Assembly (NCBI GenBank): GCA_902805665.1
Contig: CADCTB010000208.1
Span: forward strand, 1-40,509
Reading direction: 5' to 3'
Source of the DNA: an uncultured Acidimicrobiales bacterium
GTDB taxonomy: Bacteria; Actinomycetota; Acidimicrobiia; Acidimicrobiales; AC-14
Length of the DNA stretch: 40,509 nt
Below the pieces are notes generated by a model, which searched no databases, was not told the DNA's origin, and saw only the letters and a program-made list of their open reading frames with translations. Made by a program: the position numbers and the translations under genes. Positions 8,108 to 16,099 of this stretch are shown in pieces (within the stretch, counting starts at the first letter, position 1; the number at the start of each line of letters is the position of its first letter).

Positions 8108-8701
8108 TCAGACGGCGGGTGGGGTGGGGGGCTGGGGTTCGGGGGCTGCCTCGGGACTACCGGCCTTGGCCGCCGCCCGCGCCCTGCGGTCGGGAGCCAG
8201 GACCATCACCATGTTCCGCCCGTCGAGCTTCGGCGCTGCCTCCACCTTGGCCAGCGGCAGCTGCTCGGCGATGCGGTCCAGGATGCGCTTCCCCAGTTCA
8301 GGGTGGGCGACCTCCCGGCCTCGGAACATGATCGTGATCTTCACCTTGTGGCCCTCGTCGATGAACTCGCCGACCTTGCGGGTCTTCGTCTCGAAGTCGC
8401 CCCCGCCGATCTTGGGCCGGTACTTCATCTCCTTGATCGAGCTGGTGGCCGCCTTCTTGCGTGACTCCTTGTCGCGCTGTGCGGCCTCGTACTTCCACTT
8501 GCCGTAGTTGAGAATGCGGCACACCGGCGGTTCAGCGAGCGGAGCAACCTCGACCAGATCGAGCTCGAGTTCCCTGGCGATGGACAGGGCCTCCGGCAAG
8601 GTCTTGATCCCCAGCTGGTTGCCGTCCGGATCGACGAGGCGCACCTCACGCGCTCTGATCCGATCGTTGATCCTGAGGTCGGCGCCCTCCGGTGCGGCTA
8701 T
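8108..8701 (-). CDS. infC: Translation initiation factor IF-3, apparent AUA start
   Basis: IF-3 keeps ribosomal subunits apart and checks the start codon-anticodon match. The protein has the N-terminal RINDRIRAREVRLVDPDG segment, PPVCRILNYGKWKYE, and the C-terminal KVKITIMFRGRE and DGRNMVMVLAP motifs. The frame is closed by a TGA 9 bases upstream of 8701, and between that stop and RINDRIR there is no ATG, GTG or TTG. The ATA at 8701-8699 lies 9 bases after a good SD (AGGAG), giving 197 aa. The first in-frame GTG (8644) would delete the conserved N-terminal helix. infC is known in other bacteria to use AUU, AUC or AUA so that IF-3 represses itself. An ATG 2 bases after the SD is out of frame and opens a 20-codon reading frame that stops at 8646. 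Confidence 0.93.
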   Translation of the reverse strand: MAAPEGADLRINDRIRAREVRLVDPDGNQLGIKTLPEALSIARELELDLVEVAPLAEPPVCRILNYGKWKYEAAQRDKESRKKAATSSIKEMKYRPKIGGGDFETKTRKVGEFIDEGHKVKITIMFRGREVAHPELGKRILDRIAEQLPLAKVEAAPKLDGRNMVMVLAPDRRARAAAKAGSPEAAPEPQPPTPPAV

Positions 8702-8721
8702 GCGGCATCACTCCTTGAACG

Positions 8722-8754
8722 AAAAAAAGACGGACGTGCGGAAAGCAACGTCCG
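8722..8754 (-). terminator. Intrinsic terminator/attenuator in the infC leader
   Basis: On the minus strand a perfect 7 bp stem CGGACGT/ACGTCCG (8754-8748 with 8737-8731, loop 10) is followed by TC and seven T residues (8728-8722). It ends only a few bases before the infC SD, so it should cut off the operon unless it is prevented from forming. T-tracts this long are rare in such GC-rich DNA. Confidence 0.78.
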
Positions 8755-8798
8755 CCTCTGGCGGTCGATCGACCCGTCGCACTGGGCTGCCTTGCGAC
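8752..8798 (-). promoter_or_regulatory. Competing hairpins in the infC leader
   Basis: Three structures precede the terminator. CCGCC-TCT-GGCGG (8752-8764, plus strand) overlaps the terminator stem by 3 bases and could act as an antiterminator. GGTCGATCGACC (8763-8774) is a perfect palindrome. GTCGCA (8776-8781) pairs with TGCGAC (8793-8798). The mutually exclusive arrangement is typical of leader attenuation; the controlling ligand (L20, IF-3 or another) is unknown. Confidence 0.5.
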
Positions 8799-8854
8799 AG
8801 TTGGTGGCCGGGTGGGGGCCCGAGAGCCCCGCTTTCCGTATGCAGTTGTGGACC

Positions 8855-8861
8855 TAGGGTA
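8855..8861. promoter_or_regulatory. Candidate back-to-back -10 elements for the DUF1844 gene and infC
   Basis: TAGGGT (8855-8860, plus) fits the actinobacterial TAnnnT -10. It ends 6 bases before the ATG at 8867, predicting a leaderless DUF1844 mRNA. Shifted by one base on the other strand, TACCCT (8861-8856) could be the infC -10, giving a leader of about 150 bases. No good -35 is evident for either, so both are tentative. Confidence 0.4.
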
Positions 8862-8866
8862 CCAGC

Positions 8867-9286
8867 ATGAGTACCTTCTGGACACCCTCCGGCGAACGCC
8901 CGATCCCCAAGGACGAGCCCGGGGCTGCGCCGCAGCCCCCCAGTGGGCCCCCGATGGGCGAGGGCGGCGAAGAGATGGACGAGGAGCTGGCGGCCGAGTT
9001 CATGGCCATGCAGCAGCAGATGCTGCGGACGCCGGCGGCCATCGTCGTGGCCAACCACTGCATCGGCCTGGTCGAGCTGGCCGCCCTCCACCTGGGCCAG
9101 AACCCGCCCAACCTGGCCGACGCCCAGGTGGCCATCGACGCCTTGGCCGGCATGATCGACGCGGTCGGCCCCCGCATGGGCGAGAACGGCCCTCCCCTCC
9201 GCCAGGCCCTCAATCAGATGCGCATGGCCTACATCGAGGCCAAGAACGCCACCGCCCTGGCCGGCGGCGAGACCCCCGAGGACTAG
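8867..9286 (+). CDS. DUF1844 domain protein
   Basis: This 139 aa acidic cytosolic protein has a proline-rich, probably disordered N-terminus (residues 1-35). A compact helical domain follows with the recognisable run TPAAIVVANHCIGLVELAALH, then NPPNLADAQVAIDALAGMID and a closing amphipathic helix. I recognise this as DUF1844, which is frequent near infC in Actinobacteria. Its biochemical role is unknown. No membrane segment is visible. It is divergent from infC and probably leaderless. No SD is apparent before the ATG. Confidence 0.85.
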   Translation: MSTFWTPSGERPIPKDEPGAAPQPPSGPPMGEGGEEMDEELAAEFMAMQQQMLRTPAAIVVANHCIGLVELAALHLGQNPPNLADAQVAIDALAGMIDAVGPRMGENGPPLRQALNQMRMAYIEAKNATALAGGETPED

Positions 9287-9298
9287 GGAAAGGCCCGG

Positions 9299-9468
9299 CC
9301 CCCCCACAAGCCACAGTCGGCGGCCAGCCGCCGACCACATGACCGATGCCCACGGTGAGCGGAGTGGATCGGGCGCCCCCCCACAAGCGCCACAGTCAGC
9401 GGCCAGCCGCCGACCACATGACCGATGCACACGGTGAGCGGAGTGGATCGGACGCCCCCCCACAAGCG
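9299..9468. repeat. Tandem repeat, 77-79 bp units, two copies plus a partial third
   Basis: The word ACAAG recurs at 9306, 9383 and 9462, giving periods of 77 and 79. Each full unit runs from a C-tract through CACAAG, a palindromic core (TCGGCGG-CCAG-CCGCCGA in the first copy), ACATGACCGATGC and GAGCGGAGTGGATCGG. The second copy has a few substitutions that weaken the hairpin. It occupies the space between the DUF1844 stop and the propeller gene (9287-9578), in which no gene is supported. Confidence 0.85.
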
Positions 9469-9483
9469 CCCGATCCAACCCCT

Positions 9484-9536
9484 GGGCGCCGGAGAGGCGC
9501 CCACCGACCGGACGGCCGAAGGCCTTGTCCGGTCGG
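9484..9536. terminator. Hairpin cluster between convergent genes, possible bidirectional terminator
   Basis: GGGCGCC-GGAGA-GGCGCCC (9484-9502) is a 7 bp stem. Next to it CCGACCGGAC (9504-9513) pairs with 9527-9536 and encloses GGCC-GAA-GGCC (9514-9524). The position between the DUF1844 stop and the propeller gene stop fits transcription termination on both strands. No T-tract is present, so Rho-dependent or simple structural roles are equally possible. Confidence 0.45.
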
Positions 9537-9578
9537 AACCAGTGAGCTGCCGGCCCGTAGGGCCGACCAGGCCCTTCG

Positions 9579-11309
9579 TCAGCTGCGAAGCGGCTGACTG
9601 TCCTTGCTTTTGGCGGCCGGCGGAACCCGCCCTCCGGTCGACGACGCCGGCCCGGTGTCCTTGCGCCGGCTGAGCATGGACACCCCGAACAGCGCCAGGC
9701 CGACGACCAGCAGTCCGACCACCCCGGCCAGGGCGATCTTGGCCGCGCTCGACGTCCCTCCGCCGAGCTCCTCGTACTGGACCGCCGCGGTGTAGATGTC
9801 CTGCAGGCCCCCGCCCAGAGCGGTTGCGTCCGGGGACGAGAGGTCCGTGTTCCGGGTGTCGTCCCAGGCCAGCATGGTGTAGGCCTTGGCCGGAGCCAGC
9901 CCGGGCGGAGAGGTGATGTCGAAGTTGGTCGACCAGACACCGATCCGGCGGTCGATCGGCTTGTCGGTGACCCGAATGTTCTTCGACCACGTCGCGCCGT
10001 TGTCGTTCGACGTGGTCATGTAGACGTCGTTGGCCCGGTAGCCGGGGTCGTCACGGGAGTCCCAGAAGGCGATCTCGATCCGTCCGTTGGGCGCCACCGC
10101 GATGTTCGGGTAGTACTGACCGAACAGGTCCTTGGGGTCGTCGTCGGTGACGTTCCTGCGCTCCGACCACGTCCGGCCCCCGTCGGTGGAGCGGTAGTAG
10201 TAGATGTCCTGGTATCCGGTGACGCCGACTTTCTCGTAGCCGTCGGCCACCGCGTGCAGCGTCCCCTGATCACCGCCTTCCGGGCTCCACGTCACTGTCG
10301 AGAACGACCCGATGTTCCACTCGAACCCCGTGACGGGACTCGTGGTCCACGTCTTGCCCTGGTCCTCCGAGCGGGAGAGGAAGATGGCGTTCGACGGCCG
10401 GGGGAGGAGGTTGGCGTAGGTCGCCGGCCACATCGCGTAGACGGTTCCCTTGGCGTCAACCGTGACCGAGGGCCCGAAGCCGCCGAAGTTGGCCGGCTGA
10501 TCCGGAGTCGCCGCTCGAGTCCCGGGCGCGGGGACGGTGGTGGTGCTCGCGTTCGGCGCCGTGGTGGCGGACTGGAAGGCCTTCTGGCGCACGGCGCCGT
10601 CGGTGAAGACGGACTCGGCCAGATTGACCGGCTCACCGAACGTCTTCCCGCCATCGGTGGACGTGGCGACGACCGGCTGGACGGGCAGCGCGTTCGCGCC
10701 AGTGAAGCCCGGCTGCCGCCGGCCGGAGCCGACGTAGACCTTGTCCTGACCGCCGGTGCGGGCGTCGACCGCGAACCCGGTGATCGGCCGGTACGACTCC
10801 TGGGCCTCTCCCGCCTTGTTCCTGGCGTCCCGGGCGATCACCGGCTGCCAGGTGTCGCCGAGGTCGGTCGACCGGGAGACGACCATGCTCACGTTCCCGT
10901 TGATCCCGCCATCCTGGGTGTCCCAGCCGTCGAGGGCGTAGTACAGAGCATTGTCGCGGCCGAACGCGAGCAGGCCCTGGAAGCTCCCGCGGGGGTTGGA
11001 GTTACAGGATGGGTACGACGCCGGGCTGGGCGACGAGTCGAGGATCTTCCACGTCGAGCCGCCGTCCATGGTGCGGACCAGACCGCACCGACGGGTGCGC
11101 AGGTCGGCGAAGGCGCCGACCACCACCATGGGGTCCTTCGGGTGGGCCAGCAGGTTCGGCGCCGAATAGGTCCGGACCGGGTTGACGTCCTCCTTGGTCA
11201 CGTGCACGGGCGTGGTCAGCGCAGGCGGATCGGCCGCAGAAGCCGCCCCCTGCGCGAGCACCATCAGCCCGGCCGCGGCGACGGCGAGGCGGCGGGTCGT
11301 ACTGGTCAT
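9579..11309 (-). CDS. Exported, membrane-anchored sialidase-like beta-propeller protein
   Basis: The 576 aa product starts at the ATG at 11309 with a signal peptide (RRLAVAAAGLMVLAQGAASA). It then carries six Asp-box/BNR motifs of the form S/T-x-D-x-G-x-T-W/F: MDGGSTW, TDLGDTW, TDGGKTF, EDQGKTW, TDGGRTW and NDNGATW. These mark a six-bladed propeller as in sialidases, but Asp boxes are structural and I cannot identify the catalytic arginine triad and Tyr/Glu pair, so glycosidase activity is unproven. Near the C-terminus one hydrophobic helix (IALAGVVGLLVVGLALFGV) is followed by basic residues, so the propeller should face outward, tethered to the membrane. It follows hisG but is separated by inverted repeats and may have its own promoter. 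Confidence 0.85.
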   Translation of the reverse strand: MTSTTRRLAVAAAGLMVLAQGAASAADPPALTTPVHVTKEDVNPVRTYSAPNLLAHPKDPMVVVGAFADLRTRRCGLVRTMDGGSTWKILDSSPSPASYPSCNSNPRGSFQGLLAFGRDNALYYALDGWDTQDGGINGNVSMVVSRSTDLGDTWQPVIARDARNKAGEAQESYRPITGFAVDARTGGQDKVYVGSGRRQPGFTGANALPVQPVVATSTDGGKTFGEPVNLAESVFTDGAVRQKAFQSATTAPNASTTTVPAPGTRAATPDQPANFGGFGPSVTVDAKGTVYAMWPATYANLLPRPSNAIFLSRSEDQGKTWTTSPVTGFEWNIGSFSTVTWSPEGGDQGTLHAVADGYEKVGVTGYQDIYYYRSTDGGRTWSERRNVTDDDPKDLFGQYYPNIAVAPNGRIEIAFWDSRDDPGYRANDVYMTTSNDNGATWSKNIRVTDKPIDRRIGVWSTNFDITSPPGLAPAKAYTMLAWDDTRNTDLSSPDATALGGGLQDIYTAAVQYEELGGGTSSAAKIALAGVVGLLVVGLALFGVSMLSRRKDTGPASSTGGRVPPAAKSKDSQPLRS

Positions 11310-11398
11310 CGAAACAATCCCCCTGTTGCCGGCCCACGTGGCCCGTGAGCGAACCCAAACCCCACGGCGATTCTCCACCCGTGAGTGATGGCGCTCAA

Positions 11399-11435
11399 TA
11401 GGTGCGACACACACCTAGCGGGCGCGGGCGCGCCC
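11399..11435. terminator. Two inverted repeats after hisG, possible terminator
   Basis: Directly abutting the hisG stop, GGGCGCG (11420-11426) pairs with CGCGCCC (11429-11435). Beyond it TAGGTG (11399-11404) pairs with CACCTA (11412-11417). There is no T-run. The pair probably marks the end of the long pyr-rib-his operon, before the promoter region of the propeller gene (11310-11398), in which I see no clear -10/-35. Confidence 0.4.
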
Positions 11436-12310
11436 TAGTGGACGATCTTGGAGATCGGCAGCTCGATGATGTCGGTGGCGCCGTGGTCCTTGAGGGCCGG
11501 GATCAGGGTGTTGATCTGGTCCTTCGGCACGACGGTCTCCACCGCGTAGGCATCGGCGCCGAAGAGCTTCGAGACGGTAGGTGAGCGCAGGGAGGGCAGG
11601 AACTCTATGACCCCGTCGAGGTCGCCGGCGCTCACGTTCAGCTTCACCAGGACCCGGCCGCGCGCCTCCAGAGTGCCTTGCAGGAGGGTGTGAATCTGGC
11701 CCATGGCGTGGCGCTTGTCGGGATCCTCGTACGCCGCCCGGTTGGCGATCAGCTCGGTGTGGCTGACGAGGATCGTGTCGATCACCCGAAGGCCCGCCGC
11801 TCGTAGCGCCCGTCCGGTCTCGGTCAGCTCGACCACCGCGTCGACGATCTCCGGGACCTTGGCCTCGGTGGCCCCGTACGACAGGCGGATGTCGGCGGCC
11901 AGGCCGTGCTTCTCCAGGAACCGGCGGGTCAGCTCCGGGTACTCGGTGGCCACCCGGACACCGTCGCGGAGGTCGGCCACCGAGCGGGCCGGGTCGGCCT
12001 CCGCGACGGCCAGCACGATGCTCACCGGGCGGGCGGTGGCCTTGGAGTAGTGCAGCTCGCCGAGGGAGACGACCTCGCTCGCCGTCTCCTCGATCCAGTC
12101 GCGGCCGGTGATCCCGATGTCGAAGAGCCCCTCGGCCACGTAGCGGGCGATCTCCTGGGGACGCAGGATGCGGACGGCGTCGATCCGCGGATCGGCGACG
12201 GTGGCCTTGTAGTCGACGTCGGAGGCGCGCCGCACGGCCAGATCGGCGTCTTCGAACAGGGCAAGGGTGGACTTCTCGAGAGAGCCCTTGGGCAGGACCA
12301 GCTTGAGCAC
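11435..12310 (-). CDS. hisG: ATP phosphoribosyltransferase HisG, long form
   Basis: HisG joins ATP and PRPP in the first step of histidine synthesis. At 291 aa it is the long form with a C-terminal ACT-like domain, which does not need HisZ and is normally feedback-inhibited by histidine. Markers are the N-terminus MLKLVLPKGSLE, the segment FDIGITGRDWIEE, and the regulatory end with GDLDGVIEFLPSLRSPTVSKL. The GTG start lies 4 bases after the ribH stop. Other his genes are not in the window. Confidence 0.96.
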   Translation of the reverse strand: MLKLVLPKGSLEKSTLALFEDADLAVRRASDVDYKATVADPRIDAVRILRPQEIARYVAEGLFDIGITGRDWIEETASEVVSLGELHYSKATARPVSIVLAVAEADPARSVADLRDGVRVATEYPELTRRFLEKHGLAADIRLSYGATEAKVPEIVDAVVELTETGRALRAAGLRVIDTILVSHTELIANRAAYEDPDKRHAMGQIHTLLQGTLEARGRVLVKLNVSAGDLDGVIEFLPSLRSPTVSKLFGADAYAVETVVPKDQINTLIPALKDHGATDIIELPISKIVH

Positions 12311-12314
12311 GGGC

Positions 12315-12791
12315 CTACCCTGCCGACTTGGGCAATTGACGCAGCAGGTCCACCATCTCGATGGCGGTGGCCGCAGCCTCGAACCCCTTGTTGCCCATCT
12401 TGCCCCCGGCCCGCTCGAGGGCGGCGGCGACGTCGTCGGTGGTCAGCACGCCGAAGATCACGGGGATACCGGTGTCCAGCTGCACGCGGGCCAGCCCGGC
12501 CGCGCACTGCCCGCCCACGTGGATGTGGTGGTCGGTTGAGCCACGGATCACTGCGCCGATGCAGATGACGGCGTCCACGTCACCGGAGCCGGCCAGGCGC
12601 TGGGCGGCGAGGGGCAGCTCGAGGGCGCCCGGAACCGACGCTTCGACGATCGACGCCGGATCCATGCCGTGGCGGGTCAGCCCGTCGACACACCCGGCAC
12701 GCAGGCGGTCGGTGACGAGGTCGTTGAAACGGCTGGTGACGACGGCCACCCGCAGCCCGTCGCCCCGCAGACGTCCCTGATACGAGGTCAT
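12315..12791 (-). CDS. ribH: 6,7-dimethyl-8-ribityllumazine synthase RibH
   Basis: Lumazine synthase condenses dihydroxybutanone phosphate with the ribityl-pyrimidine. The 158 aa protein shows VVTSRFND near the N-terminus, SVPGALELPLAA, GAVIRGSTDHH with the catalytic histidine region, and PVIFGVLTTDD. The segment after IRGST reads DHHIHVGGQ, where many homologues have HxxYVxxE, a mild divergence next to the active site. It lies between ribBA and hisG in the riboflavin cluster. Confidence 0.96.
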   Translation of the reverse strand: MTSYQGRLRGDGLRVAVVTSRFNDLVTDRLRAGCVDGLTRHGMDPASIVEASVPGALELPLAAQRLAGSGDVDAVICIGAVIRGSTDHHIHVGGQCAAGLARVQLDTGIPVIFGVLTTDDVAAALERAGGKMGNKGFEAAATAIEMVDLLRQLPKSAG

Positions 12792-12819
12792 CGGCCCGAG
12801 GCCGTGCCGGCGAGAACAG

Positions 12820-14034
12820 TCATTCCTCGAGTCCTTCCAGAAGGTGGCCCATGCGCTGCTGCTTGGTGCGGAGGTAGCGGATGTTCTCGGGGTTGGGCAC
12901 CGACTCCAGCGGCACCCGCTCCACGATCTCCAGCCCGTAGCCGTCGAGGCCGCCGTACTTGGCCGGGTTGTTGGTGAGGAGGCGCATGGTGGTGATGCCC
13001 AGGTCCACGAGGATCTGGGCTCCCGTCCCGTACTTCCGGGTGTCGATGGGCAGGCCGAGGTCGAGGTTGGCGTCGACGGTGTCGCGCCCCTGATCCTGCA
13101 AGCTGTACGCCCGCAGCTTGTGGGCCATGCCGATCCCCCGTCCCTCGTGGCCCCGGAGGTAGACGACCACGCCCATGCCTTCGGTGGCGATCCGCTGCAT
13201 GGCCATCTGCAGCTGGACGCCGCAGTCGCAGCGCATGGAGCCGAGGGCGTCGCCGGTGAGGCACTCCGAGTGCACGCGCACCAGCACGTTGTCCTCGCCC
13301 TGCACCGCGCCCCGAACCATGGCGACGTGCTGCTCGCCGTCGAGGAGTGACTCGTAGACGTAGCAGGTGAAGTCGCCCCATTCGGTGGGCATCCGGGCGT
13401 CGGCGATCCGCTTGACCAGCTTCTCCCGCTGGCGGCGGAAACGGATGAGGTCGGCGATGCTGATGAGTGGCAGCCCGTGGGTCTGGGCCAGGCGCTCGAG
13501 CTCCGGTAGGCGCGCCATCGACGCTTTGTCCTCGCTCACCACCTCGCAGAGCACGCCCGCCGGGTACATGCCGGCCAGCCGGGCCAGGTCGACGGTGGCC
13601 TCCGTGTGCCCGGCCCGGTTCAGCACCCCGCCCTCCCGGCACCGGAGCGGGAACACGTGCCCCGGGCGGGCCAGGTCGGTGGGGCGGGTGGCCGGGTCGA
13701 TGAGGGCGGCGATCGTCGCCGCCCGGTCGGCGGCCGAGATCCCGGTGGTGGTGCCGTGGCGGCCGTCGACCGACACGGTGAACGCGGTGCGGTTGCTCTC
13801 GGTGTTGTCCAGCACCATGGGAGGCAGGTCGAGCTCGTCGAGCCGGTCCCCCATCATCGGCATGCAGATCACGCCGGAGGTGTGATTGAGGAAGAAGGCG
13901 ATCTTGTCGGCGGTGGCAGCCTCGGCCGCGATGACCAGGTCACCCTCGTTCTCCCGGCTGGCGTCGTCGACCACCACCACGATCTCGCCGGCCGCGAACG
14001 CGGCGACTGCTTCTTCTATCGGCGCGAACGGCAC
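12820..14034 (-). CDS. ribBA: Bifunctional DHBP synthase/GTP cyclohydrolase II RibBA
   Basis: The N-terminal half (about residues 1-205) is 3,4-dihydroxy-2-butanone 4-phosphate synthase, with [16 protein letters not shown] and [16 protein letters not shown]. The C-terminal half is GTP cyclohydrolase II, with [20 protein letters not shown], which carries the three zinc cysteines, and [14 protein letters not shown]. Together the domains provide both precursors for riboflavin. The 404 aa length is normal. The GTG start is 4 bases after the ribE stop. Confidence 0.97.
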   Translation of the reverse strand: MPFAPIEEAVAAFAAGEIVVVVDDASRENEGDLVIAAEAATADKIAFFLNHTSGVICMPMMGDRLDELDLPPMVLDNTESNRTAFTVSVDGRHGTTTGISAADRAATIAALIDPATRPTDLARPGHVFPLRCREGGVLNRAGHTEATVDLARLAGMYPAGVLCEVVSEDKASMARLPELERLAQTHGLPLISIADLIRFRRQREKLVKRIADARMPTEWGDFTCYVYESLLDGEQHVAMVRGAVQGEDNVLVRVHSECLTGDALGSMRCDCGVQLQMAMQRIATEGMGVVVYLRGHEGRGIGMAHKLRAYSLQDQGRDTVDANLDLGLPIDTRKYGTGAQILVDLGITTMRLLTNNPAKYGGLDGYGLEIVERVPLESVPNPENIRYLRTKQQRMGHLLEGLEE

Positions 14035-14038
14035 ACAG

Positions 14039-14593
14039 TCATCTTGCCAGCAACCGCTCGACGTACTTGGCGAGTATGTCGAACTCCAGGTTCACCTTGT
14101 CGCCCGGCTGCAGCGATCCCAGGGTGGTCACCGCCGCAGTGTGGGGGATGACGGCCACGCGGAAGCGGTCGTCGTGGACCTCGGCCACGGTGAGGCTCAC
14201 CCCGTCGACGGCCACGGACCCCTTCTCCACCAGGTACCGCGTGTCGGGAGTGCGCACGACCAGATCGGCGCCTGCGGACACCACGTCGCCGAGCCCGTCG
14301 ACGTGGCCCTGGACCACGTGGCCACCCAGACGGTCCGACGGTCGCACCGGCCGTTCCAGGTTCACCGGGTCGCCCGGCTGCAAGCCCCCCAACGTGCTGC
14401 GGCTCAGGGTTTCGTCGACCACGTCGGCCGACCACCGTCCGGCATCGAGGGCGACGACCGTGAGACAGCAGCCGTTCACGGCGATGGAGTCGCCGATCTC
14501 GGCATCGGTGGTCACGAGCTCCGCCGCAAATGTGAACCGGTGGCCGTCCCGCCCGGCCACGGAGCCCATCTCCTCGATCAGGCCGGTGAACAT
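14039..14593 (-). CDS. ribE: Riboflavin synthase alpha subunit RibE
   Basis: Riboflavin synthase dismutates two lumazines into riboflavin. The protein is two tandem lumazine-binding barrels. The first starts [12 protein letters not shown] and includes [10 protein letters not shown]. The second starts near [13 protein letters not shown] and includes [13 protein letters not shown]. The ATG of MFTGLIEE (14593) is clearly the start and overlaps ribD by 16 bases. At 184 aa it is slightly shorter than usual. Confidence 0.96.
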   Translation of the reverse strand: MFTGLIEEMGSVAGRDGHRFTFAAELVTTDAEIGDSIAVNGCCLTVVALDAGRWSADVVDETLSRSTLGGLQPGDPVNLERPVRPSDRLGGHVVQGHVDGLGDVVSAGADLVVRTPDTRYLVEKGSVAVDGVSLTVAEVHDDRFRVAVIPHTAAVTTLGSLQPGDKVNLEFDILAKYVERLLAR

Positions 14594-15555
14594 TCCAGCC
14601 TCAGGTCGTCGCCGAGCCGCTCCACCGACTCGATGCGGCCCCGCCACAGGTCGGCGATCGTGGGCGCACCGCTTCCGGTGAAGAGCGGACGGGCGTCGTC
14701 GCCTCCGAAGAAGGCGGGCGCGAGGTAGAGCACGTACCGATCGACCAGCCCGGCCCGGTGGAAGTCGCCGGCCACCGTGGCCCCGCCCTCGACCATGGCC
14801 TGCAGCACGCCGCGCCGGCCCAGCTCGTCGAGCACGCCCCCGAGGTCGCCCTCGAGCTCCAGCGCCGGTTGGACTCTGGCGTCGGCCGGCGCATGCCCGA
14901 GCACGACCCGCAGAGGATCGGTGCCTTCCACGCCGCGCACGGTCAGCTCCGGGTCGTCGGCCCGAACGGTGCCCGCACCCACGATCACCGCGTCTGACTC
15001 CGCCCGCAGGCGGTGGGCGTCGGCCCGGGCGGCGTCACCGGTGATCCACCGGCTGGATCCGTCGGGCGCCGCGGAGCGCCCGTCGAGGGTGGCCGCCAGC
15101 TTGAGGACCACCCACGGGCGGCCGGTGCCCCGGTGCTTCAGGTACGGCGCCAGCTGGGCCCGCACCTCCTCGGCGCAGACGCCGACGTCGACCCTGATTC
15201 CCGCCGCTCGAAGGGCGCGGATGCCCCGGCCCCGTACCCGCTCGTCGGGATCCTCGACGCCGACCACCACCCGGGCGATCCCCGCGTCGACGATCTGGTC
15301 CACACACGGCGGCGTACGCCCGGTGTGCGAGCACGGTTCGAGGGTGGCGTAGATGGTCGCCCCCCGGGCGGCTTCGCCCGCCGCCTGCAGGGCATGGGCC
15401 TCGGCGTGGGGCCCACCGGGAGGCGACGTCGCCCCCTCGAAGCCGCCGGGCTCGATCACGCTCCCGACCCACGGGTTGGGCGAGGTGGATGTGCGCACGC
15501 CTGCGGCCAGCTCCAGGGCCCGCCGCATGGCCCGCTCGTCGGCGACTCCCCTCAT
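14578..15555 (-). CDS. ribD: Bifunctional pyrimidine deaminase/reductase RibD
   Basis: The N-terminal deaminase domain has the zinc site HAE (residues 50-52) and TLEPCSHTGRTPPC with the two zinc cysteines near 75 and 84. The C-terminal reductase domain starts at RPWVVLKLAATLDGRSA and includes SRWITGDAARADAHRLR and the late MVEGGATVAG. The ATG at 15555 overlaps the upstream mog stop by 4 bases. The 325 aa length is typical. It opens the ribD-ribE-ribBA-ribH run. No FMN riboswitch is seen, as expected for a gene internal to an operon. Confidence 0.96.
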   Translation of the reverse strand: MRGVADERAMRRALELAAGVRTSTSPNPWVGSVIEPGGFEGATSPPGGPHAEAHALQAAGEAARGATIYATLEPCSHTGRTPPCVDQIVDAGIARVVVGVEDPDERVRGRGIRALRAAGIRVDVGVCAEEVRAQLAPYLKHRGTGRPWVVLKLAATLDGRSAAPDGSSRWITGDAARADAHRLRAESDAVIVGAGTVRADDPELTVRGVEGTDPLRVVLGHAPADARVQPALELEGDLGGVLDELGRRGVLQAMVEGGATVAGDFHRAGLVDRYVLYLAPAFFGGDDARPLFTGSGAPTIADLWRGRIESVERLGDDLRLECSPA

Positions 15556-16031
15556 GCCGGATGGCCCGTGGGTCGGTTGGCGAGGAGGTCGAGGGCGTGG
15601 GGCAGCACGTCGAGCACGGCCTCGAGGGATTCGACGGCGCCGGCTGTTGAGCCGGGCGTGTTCAGCACCAGGCACTCGCCCACGGTGCCGGCCACGCCCC
15701 GGGAGAGCCTGCCCTTGGGTGGATCGGCGAGGCGCATGGCTTCCGCCATGCCCGGCGCCTCGCGGTCCAGCACCCGCGCAGTGCCCTCGGGCGTGAGGTC
15801 GCGAGGGCCGAAGCCCGTCCCGCCGGTGGTGATCAGGAGGCCCGCGAAGCCCGCCGCCATATCGGCCACCGCACCCGCCACAGAGTCCACCCCGTCGGCG
15901 ACGGTCCGCCGATCGACGACCTCGTAGCCGGCCGACATCAGACGTTCGGCGAGCTGCCGCCCGGACCTGTCCTCCCGCGTGCCGGCCACCACGCCGTCGG
16001 AGACGGTGAGGACTTTGGCCGCGAGCGTCAT
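15552..16031 (-). CDS. Molybdopterin adenylyltransferase-type protein (MogA/MoaB family)
   Basis: A 159 aa single-domain protein of the molybdopterin-binding fold. Key segments are VLTVSDGVVAGTREDRSG near the N-terminus, LLITTGGTGFGPRDLTPEG for the pterin-phosphate loop, and LVLNTPGSTAGAVE. MogA adenylates molybdopterin before metal insertion; the closely related MoaB cannot be told apart by eye. The ATG at 16031 follows a 68-base gap after fmt. It overlaps ribD by 4 bases. No other molybdenum cofactor gene is nearby. Confidence 0.88.
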   Translation of the reverse strand: MTLAAKVLTVSDGVVAGTREDRSGRQLAERLMSAGYEVVDRRTVADGVDSVAGAVADMAAGFAGLLITTGGTGFGPRDLTPEGTARVLDREAPGMAEAMRLADPPKGRLSRGVAGTVGECLVLNTPGSTAGAVESLEAVLDVLPHALDLLANRPTGHPA

Positions 16032-16099
16032 CCGGCGATCGTACGCACCGCGTGAGCCATGTCGGTCAGGGCCCAGGCCCCAGCGAGTCCTCGAGGTGG

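Noticed and set aside
8646-8885. Separate gene starting at the ATG next to the infC SD
   Set aside because: It ends after 20 codons, overlaps infC and has no recognisable product; it is kept only as a possible decoy.
9299-9468. 77-79 bp array as a CRISPR or attachment site
   Set aside because: Units are long, imperfect and without spacers; no integrase or tRNA gene is nearby.
14593-15555. FMN riboswitch before the riboflavin genes
   Set aside because: The ribD start overlaps the upstream gene by 4 bases, leaving no room for a leader, and no such fold was seen.
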